A stretch of DNA of 64,000 bases from Pomacea canaliculata. Its lineage: Eukaryota; Mollusca; Gastropoda; Architaenioglossa; Ampullariidae. A program made the translations under genes and the position numbers. Below are positions 45,346 through 59,400 of the stretch, one piece after another (position 1 is the stretch's first letter; each line of letters opens with the position of its first letter). The notes below the pieces were generated by a model. That model saw only the letters and a list, made by a program, of their open reading frames with translations. It was not told where the DNA came from and did no database searches. The stretch is taken from the NCBI RefSeq assembly GCF_003073045.1, contig NC_037591.1:25143319-25207318 (forward strand), written 5' to 3'.

Positions 45346-45505
45346 TGCTGTCCGGTCCGCAAGCTTTGCGCCTGTCCCCAATACAGTGAGGACTGGCTGT
45401 CCTGGGTTCAGCTCTCGTCTCAAACACGCTGTTCTTTCTCTGCTTGTGGGATCTGTTTACAGGGCTGGCTGCTCTGCCTTAGCTGCTGGCTCTGCTTAAA
45501 GCACC
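45346..45505 (+). mobile_element. tRNA-type SINE, 5'-truncated copy
   Basis: This matches the SINE at 60901 over about 150 bases, including GGTTCAGCTCTCG (B-box-like) and ATCTGTTTACAGGGCTGGCTG. The first part of the tRNA head is missing or diverged. A (GGT)n microsatellite follows at 45549-45582. Confidence 0.75.
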
Positions 45506-45789
45506 GATTCCCCACTTCCCTTCTTAGTGTTTGCGGAACGGATCAGAAAAGGTGGTGGTGGTGGTGGTGGTGGTGGTGGTGGGAGGGACTGACACTAGCA
45601 TTATTACGATTGTGGAAGGTTGTTTGGACGTGCGTAGCTTTCACGTTCGGCCACCATGAATATCTGAGGGTGGACACAAACGGAGTCACTCGACACCTGT
45701 CCTCGCACTGCTACGAGAGCCATCACAGTCGGTCTCAAGCAGTGAAAACACAATTATGTAGCTAAGATATGCAAGTGCACGGCGCATGT

Positions 45790-48700
45790 GCAGCACAGCA
45801 AGAAAACGCAGCGCTGTCAACGTGTTGCGGTCATCCTTACGTGCCACCAGACTAAAAAGACATTGAGCTTCATGTATAATAATGCATGGACAATAACACA
45901 AAAATCGCTTATATTTGTGTAAGCTTTGAGTTCGTTAAAAGTTTTCTGCTGCAAACGTTTTTGACACTTAAAAATCTATTATTTGCCTTTTTATTTTTAG
46001 TGTGTAGTCCTTTGTGTATAATCTCCGTAGTTTATGCTTATGCTTTATAATGTTGTTGCCATATTCAATATAGAAAAAAATTAGTATTCTGAAAAAATGA
46101 GTCCACTGATAATATATTATTTGTGAAGTTACGTCGCTGTTAATAATTAGTTATCAAATATATTTATAAATTCACAAACGGTGAATTTTGTGATAGTAGT
46201 TGAAAAGTTTTAGTAGTGCCGTTTCTAAGACAGTACTGTACTTCCATAATTAACAGCTATGGTCCAAGGACTACACTGAATAAAGTCAAAATACTGTACT
46301 TCCAACGGCAAAGATAATGTGGTTAATTTATTATCATTGAGTTCTTGCTAACCTGAGACTTTAGAAAAGGTCTCTGTAAAAGCAGCAATGATGGGAAGTA
46401 ATTCTGCTTCGCTTAATACTGAAAATGTTATAAGATTTGCTTCCCATGGACTATTGGTATCATTCCCCGCCAAACAACTATGTTACATAAATACGTTATA
46501 CTTCCACTAGGAAATCTACTGAAAATTCTAAACTGGTCGTACATATGGGTTTGGACTGGGAGAAACAGAACAAAACTGAAAAGAATCGATCCCTTTCCAG
46601 CTTGCTGTACTAGTACGTAGTGTGACAGCTTTATCTGCTCCCGATGACGCGTAATGTCGATGATGTGATAACTGGCGTAGTCGAGTTGTCGCTGTACGTG
46701 GAGGGTAGAGTGGGGAAATGCTGGTTGACAGATCGTGAATGACATGTGCAATGAACATCCATACCCTTCATGACCTCACACAGACAGCCAAAGAATCATT
46801 TAGGCCACGCCGTCGGTGTTTGCGATGTTCTTAGAAGACATGATCATCACTTTCTACAGGTGAGACACTACAAACTAATCAACAAAACCAAAACACAACT
46901 GATTAGCAAATTACACAGTATCCTGGTGTAAATGCCAACTGACGTTAACATATTTGTCCCATCCAAAAGTGATCCCTTCATAAAAAAAAAAAAAAAAATG
47001 CAATCGCGCTCTCTCTCTCACTGAAATACGCGCGTACGCACAATAACAATAAAAAGAAGTATGAAAGGCAAATGTAAAGCATTTTCAAACAATGACAATC
47101 ATGTTTGGTCTGTAGATCTGACAACTTTAAACCCTGATTATTCAAAAAAATGATGCTGATATATAGCTTTTCGACAACGAGGAAGAAGTATATAGTAAAC
47201 TGCTTAATTGATCATTATTGAGTAATTAAAGAGGAAGGAAAATGCAAAATGTCCTGAGAGCTGTTAGTAACAAAATGTATTCAGACCTCTTCCAGAAAAC
47301 ATTGTTTGATGTATACCGGTTAAAAATTTAGGGCTTGGTCAGTGATGCATAAGGGATTGGATAGAATAACAGCTGCTGGAGCACAGGAGAGCGAAGGTGG
47401 GGCTAAGAGATCAAGGGGTACAAACCTTGCAGGTATGAGTCTGAGCTGGCGTTGCTTCCCCTTGTCTGAGAGGCCGCCAGACAGGTGGGCGGAAATGAGC
47501 TTTGACTAATATGGCTGCATAGACGCAAACCGCCTCAAGGATCGACCGATTGTCGCGGGTGTAATAATATAAACGGTCTGGAATAAATAGAAAGAATGAA
47601 AAAATAGACGACTCCTTCATCAACTTCTCAAATAATGTCGACTGCAGAGTTATACACAAAGGTAAGGAATGCGGATATACGAATGTGTATGAAATCTTAG
47701 TGAATCGTCTGTCACTGTGCTAAGTTGACGTTTGTCCTGCAAGTATATTTGTAAGAAATACGATTCGCAGTGTAGAGACTCGCGAGGCTTGTAGAGCTAA
47801 CCTTTTAAATTTCCATTTCTGAGATCTGTTATGAAAGGTTTTATATTTAGTCAAAGATATTGAATTATTTTAAACGTCCACAGCTTTCAAGAATGTAGCA
47901 ACAATCCCCGCCGTCTCCAACTTGTTGGGTTCTGGGGCTTCATTAGTGACGCCCGTGAATTAATGGGACTCTCCATGATGCCACGCTGTCCTCCCATCGT
48001 AATTAGGAAAATTGTTTATAGACAGATAAACTAATTTATTGCCCGTTTTTAAGTAGTAGGACTTAAAATTTGTTGTTCTTTCGATCATTGGTGATTTGTT
48101 GTGTTTCGGTGATAGGGGTGTCGCCCATTTCAGTCTTATAAGTGTGCCAGCGTTTGCTCAGACGGTGGCACTTATCATATCCTGTGCTTCTTAGTGACAG
48201 CAGACAGAAACTTATGAAAGCTTGCAATTTGATCACTTCATCTGAGGCCTGGCTGCTATTCTCAGACACGGGCAAATATTACAGGACCGGGGTGGGTTTT
48301 TTTTTTGTTTTGGCTCTTGCTGTGATTGTGGGAACATTAAAAATTTTGCAGCTTGCTTTTGCATGTTGCCCTCAGTTTTGACAACCTCACTTATGCTTAT
48401 GAATACTGTCAGAATACTGTATGAAAATACCTGTGTAACAGTGAAATTTAAAACTTTTACCCTAGAGAGAGAGAGGGGGACAGAAAGAATGTGCATGTTC
48501 ATGTGTAAATGGGAGAGATGAAATTCTGCAAGCAAGTGCATTACATGCTACACAGCAGTGGAGATCATAATTCTTTAGAATCAACCTTAGAGCAATTTTT
48601 AAGTATCTATATATGCCCCTCTTTCAAGTAAAAGTATATTTCACAATGTTTACTTTGGGACTTTCTTACAATTCACAGATCAGTATATCAATCAACATCG

Positions 48701-49104
48701 TATACATATCTTAGAAAATGGTTTTGCCTAGCTTGAGTAACCATCATATAAAAAAGAAGCATAACAAATAATTCACATGTATGCTGGTTGGGTTTTCTTT
48801 TTTTTTTTTTTATTTTTGCTTGCTTTGGGTTCTATGTTTGTTCTGTTTGTCTTTTATTACTTGTCTGCTTAATTGATTCTCCTTCCATCCTTCATATTCT
48901 GTCCATGTCTCCTACTTGTCTTCTAGCTGAGAGCATGCTCTTAAGTGAGTGTGATTATGCGCTATATAAATCATATGTTTATAATTATTTTTTAAATATT
49001 TCTTTATTTATATCATCTTTATATTTATTATTATTTTCCTTTCCTCATATTAAACTATTTCTCACTCTTCCTCTAAAGGTTAAATAAAGTAACATGCTTA
49101 TGAT
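45790..49104. other. Long intergenic stretch, no supported gene
   Basis: This AT-rich sequence holds a poly-A run at 46981-46999 and a SINE/LINE-like tail near 48960 (ATGCGCTATATAAAT). A minus-strand frame at 47411-47659 reads plausibly after a TTTATTCCAG acceptor but finds no partner exon. Confidence 0.4.
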
Positions 49105-49509
49105 TTAGACAAAGGATTTAGCCACTTGGCATGTCTCAAGTCCTTTGATCTGACACAGACTACCTGCTACAGGTCCCAATAAGAAGATGAAGGCCTTGCT
49201 GCATTGGTGACTAGATAGCTCTTGTGTAAACATGAAGTTAATTCCTAAAATGCTTGAAATCTGGCTGTAAGACAGACCTGGAGCAGCTGTGTAAACTGTT
49301 ACTACTCTCCAAGTTTCATGCTTTACTCCCTCTGTTTCTAGCTGTTGTACAGTCATTCTTTTGGGAGTGTCTAGATTGCGGGGAAAATACCTGCCAAAAG
49401 CTCTGTTTTCCCACTGCTCTCGCTTAATGTATTCTGCATCCTTTTTTTTAAAATTTGCACTACAATATAATTCAGGCAGTAGTTTTTTGTTGCAGAGTTG
49501 TATAGTCAT
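49105..49509 (-). CDS. Unrecognised 134-residue intronless ORF
   Basis: The ORF starts at the ATG at 49509 and runs without interruption for 134 codons in otherwise stop-rich AT sequence. The composition is protein-like, with charged and aromatic residues mixed (EYIKREQWENRAFGRY, VKHETWRVVTVYTAAP) and several Cys. There is no signal peptide. Two weakly hydrophobic stretches (about SSILGINFMF and KAFIFLLGPVAG) fall short of clear helices. I do not recognise it. It could be a small gene, a single exon, or a piece of a retrocopy or mobile element. No TATA box, poly(A) signal or neighbouring exon supports it. Confidence 0.35.
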   Translation of the reverse strand: MTIQLCNKKLLPELYCSANFKKKDAEYIKREQWENRAFGRYFPRNLDTPKRMTVQQLETEGVKHETWRVVTVYTAAPGLSYSQISSILGINFMFTQELSSHQCSKAFIFLLGPVAGSLCQIKGLETCQVAKSFV

Positions 49510-52500
49510 AATTCTTTTAAACAAATTTCAGAATATTCTATAATTATTTGGTTTCTTTGTATTTATTTTTAGAGCAGTTGTAGTGACAAAGATCCGAGCT
49601 CAGAAAACTATACACTTAGTCGTTGACTTGGAATTAATCAAGAATCTACATTCTCCACATAAAGAAGGTGCTTAAGTCACTTTGTTCCCACAGTCCTCAT
49701 TAAGTACCATCCCAACTGAGGTATGCAGTCTCATGCCTAGAGGGGTTGTAGTAATGTGTCATCATGACATTTTATTACTAGCGGGCATAGTGGTTTAGAT
49801 CAATTAACTCTTTCCCTAAGATCATTTTTGTTTTTGGAGATGTGAGGAGTATTGAGGGCTAGAGGAAGATGGAGTTGTCAGAAGATATTTTAAGACTAAG
49901 AAGCCTCAGGTAGATACATATTTTCAGGCAGAAGGTTAAATATTTACTACCACCAGGCTTGTGTCCATGCAGTAATTTCACAGTAACTGAATAAGATCGC
50001 TACAAGTTTCCATGGATAATCAAAGGCCACCCCCATTCTGCAGCTTCTAAGCATTTCTGTTTATACTAGAAATTATAGTATAATATAAAAAATGTTGATC
50101 ACTTATAATTTCAGTTAAGTAAGTTAAGTAAATAATAAATAAGTTAAGTGCCACTGATTGCACTTATAAACTGCATTCATGGGTATACAAATATGTACTC
50201 ATTACGGCTAAGCATTCAACTGTTTTGCTAGAGGAAGCAGCTGTTTGTAATGTTTACTCTAATTTATGGATTTCTGTTATATCAGTTAATACTAGAGTGA
50301 CTGTACCACCGCATTACTTATTAATAATTAACACATTTATTGATAAACTTTGTTTACATTACATGAGCCCTCAGAAAGTAAGGATAGTATAGGAATATAA
50401 TAAAAAAAAAAATTTTGAATTTTGCCTTTTCAGAAAAATTGCTCAAAATTTGTTATCTGATATTAAATTTCCTTTATACCTCAGTGAACTCCTTAAATTG
50501 CAAGCATTGGAGAATGAGGTGTAAACTTTCAGAGGGTCTAGAACAGACCTGGGCAAAGGCCGGCCCGCGGGCCGGATCCGGCCCGCCTCCTGTCTCTGAC
50601 CGGGCCGCCCACCCGCCCACCAGTATATATACTATATATGTACAGTATTGAGTAAAACTGAGTTAACTGTATTCGTCCGGCCCTCTGAAACCATCCTAAT
50701 ATCTCATGCGGCCCCTTGGGAAAATTAAGTGCCCACCCCTGGTCTAGAAGAAAAACAAATTTCTGCAATTTATTTCAAGAATTAATGACTAATAACTGTA
50801 AGCTTTATAAGTATTAAATGCCTGACATATTGAAAATGTTTCTGTCTATCCATAAGGCACTATAGTAGTAATGAATATTTTTAAGTACATACCTCCCTCT
50901 GATGAGGGAACTTGTGGTGTTTGTAACCAACCCCATCCCCCCCCCCAAAAAAAAAAAAGTACTCCCTATTATCTCTGTCTGAGGATCAGCCCACACACTA
51001 AAACATGCACAGCAAATGACCACAAAAAAGCATTACCCCTAAACATTCAAATGTACACTGGAAAGATACGTTTAAAAAGTGAAGAAAAATTCATCAGTCA
51101 CAGAGATCATTTCTGAAATAGGGGGTTTCCCGTTGATTAACAGCAGTGTAACTAGACATAACACTGTGTTACAGGGGTTACAACCAGCAATTTTCATATT
51201 TTGATTTCCTTGATCCAGAGAATGTCACGAGTGATTTCTCATAACTGGAAGGCATACACAGCATGACACAAAGACTGTTATTAAATCTCACTGAGATTTT
51301 ATTGAAAAATGGTGTGAACCTAATAGTGGGAGGTTTTACTTTGCCTTTTGTGCTTGGGGTGTGACTTTTTTTTTTTAAAGTGATGTGAAATTAGTACCTG
51401 TATAAAGCCTGCTGTCCTTAAAATTAACTCAAGCAGAACATACTCTGTTGGCTGACTACAGTATTTTTTTTCTTTTTTGCATAGCTTTGTTCACTGACAT
51501 TCCTTGATTGAGAAAAAAAGAAAGTGCATGTGCAACAGGAAAAAAACATGTCAGAATGGCAGGGTTGTTTCTGTTTTCAGTGAACACATACATTTTAACA
51601 GATATTCAGAGATGAGTGTTCGTGCATAGTTGTGCACACATTGACACATATGAGCATAGGTCAAGGGGAAGCAGAGAGGTGGCTTGGTCTTGGATGCTAA
51701 TGATTGACATTTCATATTTCTACATTCTTGTCACATTAAACTTTGCTAAGATGTCTTGGGCTTTACCTTCATGTTGTCAACACTTCAGCTAGTGGAACTG
51801 CCTAATGCCTACTCAGGTTATCAGAGGAAGACACACTCGATGTTTCTGGATGTGAAGGAAATGAGAGCCACTATACTGCATCCTGTTCATTCACATAGTG
51901 TAAATTTCTTTTCTTAGTCTCAACATTTCTTAATAATGTAAATTCTGCTAACATGACTTTAGTCATGCAAGATAAAGCATCAGCTAGACCCAGCCACTCA
52001 TTACCAAGATCAGCATTTTCTCATAGAAATGTGTTTTGCTTTGGTGACGTTTTTATCTGTGAAGAACACAATAAAGTGCACTTACCATAATGAAGGCAAA
52101 ATTGTACTGTTTTGTATCCATCCTCATGTATTGTGACCATTTTGGTAACTTGGTAACTTCCACAGTTTGTTAGCATGTGACTTGATCATCCTCTTATAAA
52201 CATGAAGAGTGCTTGCTTCAAGTCACAGTCTGAGACTGCCACATCCAATTGTGCTTTGGGTTAATATCTAAACAGTGCTAGAGTGCTAGAGGGTAAAGAT
52301 TCACAGCAAACCACTGTTTCATGCAGTTTAGAAATGAGCAGTTAGAATTTTTCTGAAAAAAATGTAGTCTACACTTGTCTATTTGCACAATACGGCACGA
52401 GATTCAAGCTGGTAGACTTGACACAAAAGCATGTAAAGTCTCTTGCTATTGGTCTCACAGTAATTGGGGAGTAATATGCCCATTATTTTCCTGAATTACA

Positions 52501-53444
52501 GCATAGAGTTTTGCCTGCTGTTTTACTCTAGTCACACTAGAGTATTAAAGTCTGCTGTGTACTACTGCATGTCAATGCAAAGATGTTTAAGTAATTTGTA
52601 GACAGAAAACTACCTTAATTATAGGATGAGAATGGTGGAGCTAATATGCTAGTCATTCTAAAACTTTAACTCCTTTGCTTTCATAAGTTTTTAACAATTA
52701 AGATTTGCCAGACTAAATGGCAGAATGCTGTCATCCCCACATGACATTTCCTGACTTTTTTCTTTCGCTTATGGTATCTCATGCATGTGCTAAGAAATTT
52801 ATAGAAGTAATACTGTTTCTGTAAAAAAAAAAAAAATGCAAAGGCTCTTTCATCCTGTACTACATATAGGAAAGAGATAAGATCTGAACATAGGGTACCA
52901 GATCCTCTCTCTATTGGAAACCAGCATATAACTCTTGCACCACCTAACTGCACTCCAGATGGGAGTAATATGCTTTAACACGCTGTGCCTGATCATGACT
53001 ATAGCCATCATATGACCAAACCATGTTAATGCAATAGGGTTCAAAATTACAGAGTAAGTCTGGTGAGATAATCACCTTGCACTAAACTGTGATAAAGTGA
53101 TTTCAATAATGTCTTTATTTTCTCGAGTTTGTTGCTGTAGAGGTGGATTAGGTAGTAGTATCAGCAGTTAAAACTGGGTTTGTTTCCATTTAATGAAATG
53201 TTGTAGATGCTTGATGATTCATAGCTTTCCCTCCGAGTCTGAAGCAGGCATTAGATGAGAAAATGGCAGCAATTATTTGAGTTTTTCCTGATGTGTGTAA
53301 TTACCATTACTTTGGACACACACAGCTAGTTGTTACTGTAGCATATGGGAGAGTTTTGCTGTCTGTAGCTTGAGCCAGAAATAGTGAATGCAGTGGTCAC
53401 TGAGTTAAGGGTGCTGTAAAAAGATTTGCAAACTGCAAAGAAAC
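49510..53444. other. Intergenic stretch upstream of myosin V
   Basis: Apart from the hAT-like MITE at 50544-50741 and poly-A/poly-T runs, I see nothing gene-like. It probably includes the myosin V promoter, but no clear core element stands out. Confidence 0.4.
50544..50741. mobile_element. hAT-like MITE, 198 bp
   Basis: Ends CAGACCTGGGCA and TGCCCACCCCTG form near-perfect terminal inverted repeats of hAT type. They are flanked by the 8-bp duplication GTCTAGAA (50536-50543 and 50742-50749). The left half is a GGCCGGCCCGCGGGCC-type palindrome. No coding capacity. Confidence 0.92.
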
Positions 53445-56400
53445 ATGTCTAGATTCTTCAACTTCTGGGGAAAGAAGGATGAGAAGTCAGTGCTGCCTAC
53501 TCAGCTGGGTACCTCTTCACAACAGAGAGTAGATGGGTCTGCCTTTAGTTCTGGAAGAAATGAAGGAAAAACAAACAGAATGCAGCAAGATGGTGTTGGG
53601 ACTATTTATGAACGGTTTGATCTACAGTTTGTCGTGCAGACTATTGAAACTGCTGAGTGTTACATCAAGGTTGGGAGCTACTGTATGTGTTCACATGTTC
53701 ATGTTTTTGTGCATGTTTTATGTAGATAACCCAGTCACTTGTATTTTTTTCACATAGCCTTTTTTTAGCCTCTTGTTCTTTATATTATTTTCTGATGTCA
53801 ACATTCCACTATTTTTGTTACCTGTAACATTGTTATTTATCTTTAATAAATTGATATAAAATCAGTAAAATATCTTTATTAGTTTTTCTGATGGATTATG
53901 AATAATGGCAACTTTGCAGGAAGAGAAAATGGTTTACCAGAGATTTTGAAGCCTGTTGCATGCTGCGTAAATGTTAACAAGCTAGTCTCATTTGAGGCAT
54001 ACGTAATCCTTGTCAGTCTATTTGCATGATTCGTAATGTCCACATTATGGATGCTTTTTTGGATGTTCAGCTAGTATTCAAATCCTGTTACATGCCATAA
54101 AACTTGAATGTTCCATCAAAGATCATATTGTACTTCTAGAACTGCAAAGACTGGTGGATTATTTGAAAATAGTAATTTTTATTTGCTCAGCTGAAAGTTG
54201 GAGGAAAAAACGCCTCATTGATACAACTGATGAGAGATATTTGGTTCTTAGATTCCATGTATATCTAGACATGGTGATATGGAGGTATTCTTTTTTTACT
54301 AGTTTAAGAGCTGAAAAAATGACAAATAAGACGATGCATGAAAGTCCTGATCTGTGTTTTACCTATATATTGTTTTTCTTTCCTTTTTAAAATAAAGGAA
54401 TAGATGATTCGAAGAATTTATTCACTGTTCTCATCATTGTCATCAAAGCTTGCAAACAGTTTGTAGTCAGACACATTCATTAAAATATGTATGAATGTCA
54501 GGGACCAACATTTTCTATTCCTCATTTTTTAAATATTCATTTCATATTATTTAAATGAGATCATTGTTGTTCCTTAGAAGGAAGAGTCTTTGTGGGACTG
54601 AATTTAAGAGACTTCTCCCACCCCCAACCCTAAATATCCTAGATGAGCTGGAGTACAGTAGTGTCTGTGTAGTCTTGGTGGGCATTGCTAAGTAAAATCT
54701 TGCAAATGAGATTTAACCATTAATTTCTTCCATACCAGATTTATGCAGGTTGCATTTTAGAAATCAGCTGCTATATTTATAGCACTTAAACATACAATTC
54801 AATAGCTTAGGCATGAAGTGATATGTATATATTTATTCATGGAATACAATTTCCAGATTTCTTGCAAATGTATTGCACAAAAGTCTTTCTCTTATTGCAG
54901 GGTGCTCGTATCTGGATCCCAGACCCAGACCATATATGGCGCGCAGCAGAGCTCCTTGAAGACTACAAGGGCCAGAACAAGATCAAGATCCAATATGAGG
55001 AAGGAGAGGTAAGTCTAGTGTCAAACAGAGCCAAAAGTGGAGATCATTTTGAAAGTAAAACCATGTTTCAAAAGTGATATTAATTAATATAGCTAAGAGT
55101 GGAGTGACAGGTGACCAGAACTTCCAGAAAAGTATTGCTGGGAAGTACACAGTGAAGGAACTACACATGGGTAGGACTGCTGTGATACCAGTGCTGCTGC
55201 CATACCAACTTAAGATTTTTATTTTAAAGTTGTTGTGGCCAGACATAAATTTGAAACTAAGATTCCTCCTCACAGTGTAAGCTGGAAGGTGTGTGGCTAC
55301 ATACCAGTTTCTTAAAGATCCACTGTTTGAGCAGTTGCTATGTTCTCTGGTGTGAAGAGGGAATCAGTGTCAGGAATTTCTGATTATTTTGTGACATGAG
55401 AATTATAAAAGATAGATGCACACACACACACACAGATGCGCTCTCACACACATACATGCGCACACATATATGTACACATGCATGCACTTTTACTCTCCTC
55501 TCTCACACAGATCATCATGCTTTTCTACCTGCCATGGATCTGATGTCCATGACACTGACTAAACATAAATCAATAGATGTAGCACTGACTAGGCTAATTT
55601 AGCAGTTAGTAATACAAAACAAAGTTGAATTAGTTAACAGCTGAAGAATTACCTTGCTCAGCATGGATGTGTTACATTTGGCAACATAGTTATTTTATTT
55701 TACAGAATATATTGCTTCATATCTGCCTCATATCTATATTGCATATCTGCAGTCTGAATCTTTTATCATACCCTGACTATATATTTTTTTAGCGAAAGTC
55801 TTCTGTGGGAATTTCTAGTTACTGAGTTAACATTTGCAAGTTTATTGGTGCCACACATGGCCTACTTCTTTCACCACTGTGTTGACCATCAGCCACCATT
55901 GTTTTCAGTTTTTTGGTGCTCCTCCTGTACGTACAGTGTTTGGAAGAACACAAATGATAGACTCTGGGGTAAATTGGATCATTTTGATTATTGCATTCAG
56001 TCTTGAACTGAGGCTGTGGCATGCCTGCAGACTGTGCAATGACAATATTGTCCCACAATACTTACTAACTAAGATTGCACTGGTGTTTTAATCTTTTTAA
56101 CCAATTTGTTGTTCACTTGCTTACAAATTATTTTATTTGTGTCATTATTACTTTACCATAGATTTTGAAGTAAAATAGTCATTTAATTAATTTTATTGTG
56201 TGATCCATAAAGATATGATCACTGCATGTCACTAAAGTACGTAAAGCGATTTGAACCTGGCTGGTGCTGGGTAAAGGTGCTATATAAGTGTATGAGACTT
56301 TGAGACTCATCATTATTTTGAGAGGAAACAGTCTATCTTTTTCTGTAGACCATAAAATCTTGCAAATCAAAGCATGCCAGAGACTGAGAAGTGAAATAAT

Positions 56401-59400
56401 GATAAAATAGTCTGTTATTACTCATTAAATATGTATCAGGAACTTTTTCCCCATTTCTGTATTTGATTTTGATCAGGCTTAGTGAGAACTCTGGTTAAAC
56501 TGGAATTGTAACATAACTACTTCATTTTGATCGAGATCATACCCATGATCATATCATGAGATGAACTCATAATTTTTGTTTTCTTCTCACTGGACATCCT
56601 GCAGGATAATTGGGTCGTAAGTTTTACCCTATATTTTTGTCTCCTTTCTGTTCCATCCATTGGCATGTCAATACAAATTTATATTTTTGAATATGTAACT
56701 TCAGTTTCCTTATCTTCTGTATTTTCTTATCACTTTTGATTTCTGAAAAATGTCTGAGTGCCGTTGTTATCTCAGCATTAGTTGGTTTCTTTATTCATAA
56801 TATTATGATGAGACTAAAACAATTGCTACCCTCTTTTCCGTTGCGTTGTCTCTTCATTTTCCACATGTCCAAATCTGTAAAGGATTTACCTCTTTAGTGC
56901 TGTCTGCTGTATTGTGTCTTGTGTTCATATTCCAGCAGTTCAGTTGCTTCTCTCCAAGTCCTTTTATGATATACATTAGGTAGTCCTTGTGTCTCACCAT
57001 CACTATAGATCAACTTTTACTGCATTCTTGAGAAGCTCATGCAAAATTCTTGTCAACTGCTGGTGAGCAATTTAGAGTTTGCCATGACATTTAATGTCAT
57101 TTTGTCCTAGAACTTCAGTGTAATTTGTGTTACATGTAGTGAATGTTTCCTTGTAGTTCCATAGATCCCCTACTGCTCTGGCATTAGAGATCCAAAAAGC
57201 ATGTGAGAGTGAGAGAGAAAGAGAGAAGAGAGAATTTCATGGGTTGTGTGAGCATGCACAAATGTTTATCGTGTTAATGCATACTTGCATTTATGCATGT
57301 GTATGTATTTCTGCACATGAATCTCAGCATGCCATGTCAAGCAAAAGATAAGAGGAATAATGAATGCATGCACGTGACTACAATATCTTAACCCAATACA
57401 GTATATGCATGACTGACATGCAATGTTAAATGTTGCGATGCATTATGCATTATGGACTGTTCTGCCTTTTTAAAAAAAACAATCTTTCATTAATTGAAAG
57501 TGATTTCTGCTGGGTTTTCTGCTGAAAACAGTGAAAGTCTAGACAGTAGTTTACAATCTTTTATACTTTATAATATAATGTTTGTGGTTTTTATTTATTG
57601 GATTGAAAGCTGTCCATTTATAATGACTTAGCTTGATTGAGTATAGGCAAACATGTTTTATCTTCACTATCTGAAACAGCTGTAGGGAATTAAAACCAAG
57701 TCAACTTCCTTGATGATGTGATAAATGATTATTAAGCTTATGGCTTATTTATGATTGAATAATAATATAATATTTAATAAGCACAAGAAAATGCTTTAGA
57801 CAGTGCTTGAAAACATATCAGATTTGTGGTAGCACTTCTGTCTGTGGGAAGATTGGGGAGTTTGTAGATTGTTGTCAAAACTTATAATTACATGTTTCTT
57901 TATTAGTTATTGTATTTATTGTTCAAAAGATGTTTTTAGAAGACAAATAGTAGACATTTTTTTATAAAAATTTAAATACAAAGCTGCAAGAATTGAAATA
58001 GGGATTTTTAAATTTCCTTCAGGAATCCGCAATTTCTATATCAGACACCAAATTGCCTCACCTTCGAAATCCAGAAATTTTGATAGGTGAAAATGATCTT
58101 ACTTCACTGAGTTACCTGAATGAGCCAGAAGGTAAGATCCTTGTCTGTCATACACAATAATGTCTTGGTTAAATGCTTGCTAATTGTTTCATATGTATTT
58201 TATTAAAGATGTAATCCTGTGAATTCTTAGTCTAAGCTTCTTGACTGTAGAACATGTTTTGGTAGCAAAAGTGTCCTCCTAAAACTTTCAAATATTTGAA
58301 ACCCATTTATTAGACATTATAGTCAAATATAAAAGAAAGTTAACTTTGTTGAATATTTGTTTATGCTGCGGGATGTTTTATTTAGATTAAACTGGAGCCT
58401 TAATATCAGCAGTTCATCTGAGCATCTATTCTGCATCAGCAATACTTATTCATTTGATGAACTTTCCAATTTATTATAATACTTGATCAATCTGAGATAA
58501 CGATGTGGGAGCTGTTTGCTGAATCAAATATCTGGATTTGCCTGGGAAGCCAGTGCTTAGTATTTCACAGCTGCAAGTCTCTTTGTTTATGAAGGACCAT
58601 GATTTACTGTTACAGCATATATAGATATCATACTTTGTTCCCAAATTTAACAGTTTAAAGGTTTAAAACACCTGCTTTCAGCCAAAAATTAGATGAAGGT
58701 TCCTCCTCATAAACAAATTTGCAGAACTGTGTATAACACAATGTAAAATGTTTGAGACTCCAGTTCAAGACATTAGCTGAATTAACAAGAATGTCTGTCA
58801 AGTCTGTATTATTTCTGACCCCATTCTTTTTTTTTGCTTTGTGTCACCTACCCTTAGTTGACATCTTTTTTCAAGCTTAGTGTAAGATTTTTGTATTACC
58901 ATCTTTTACCTTTATTTAGGCTTGGCATCAGTATACTTGCGCTTCATATACTTTGAGCAGTTGGCTATATGAACAAGTGTAGCAAAAGAATATGTAGCCA
59001 ACAAAGAACATTTAAAGGTGAAAAATAAAGCCATTTTATATGATTAGCAGAGGAGTATAATAAAAATATAGTTATCTATGTGACTAATTTTTCAATTGTA
59101 GGAAGTAGTGACTGTTTTGAGTGGTAAGTGTCTTATTTTTCTCCAATTTGTCAAACTGTCTTGGTAAGTTTAGTGTGACTTAATGCAGACTATCAGGCTC
59201 TGCAGACTCTTATACATCTTCCTGCTGGTTAAATCTGTGTAACATCCTTCTAAATAAAGCTGCCAGTTAAATATGTGTTACATACCTCTAAATACAGCTG
59301 CATTACAAAACTTCATGCATTGGTTTACTGTTTGCAGTGCTGTACAATTTAAAAGTGCGTTTCTTGGAGCAAAACTTGATCTATACATATTGTGGTAAGC

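Noticed and set aside
45223-45765. 180-codon plus-strand ORF with a poly-Trp run
   Set aside because: Built from a SINE copy plus a (GGT)n microsatellite; not a gene.
47411-47659. Minus-strand frame reading RLYYYTRDNRSILEAV after a TTTATTCCAG acceptor
   Set aside because: Plausible exon look, but no neighbouring exon or donor in phase could be found.
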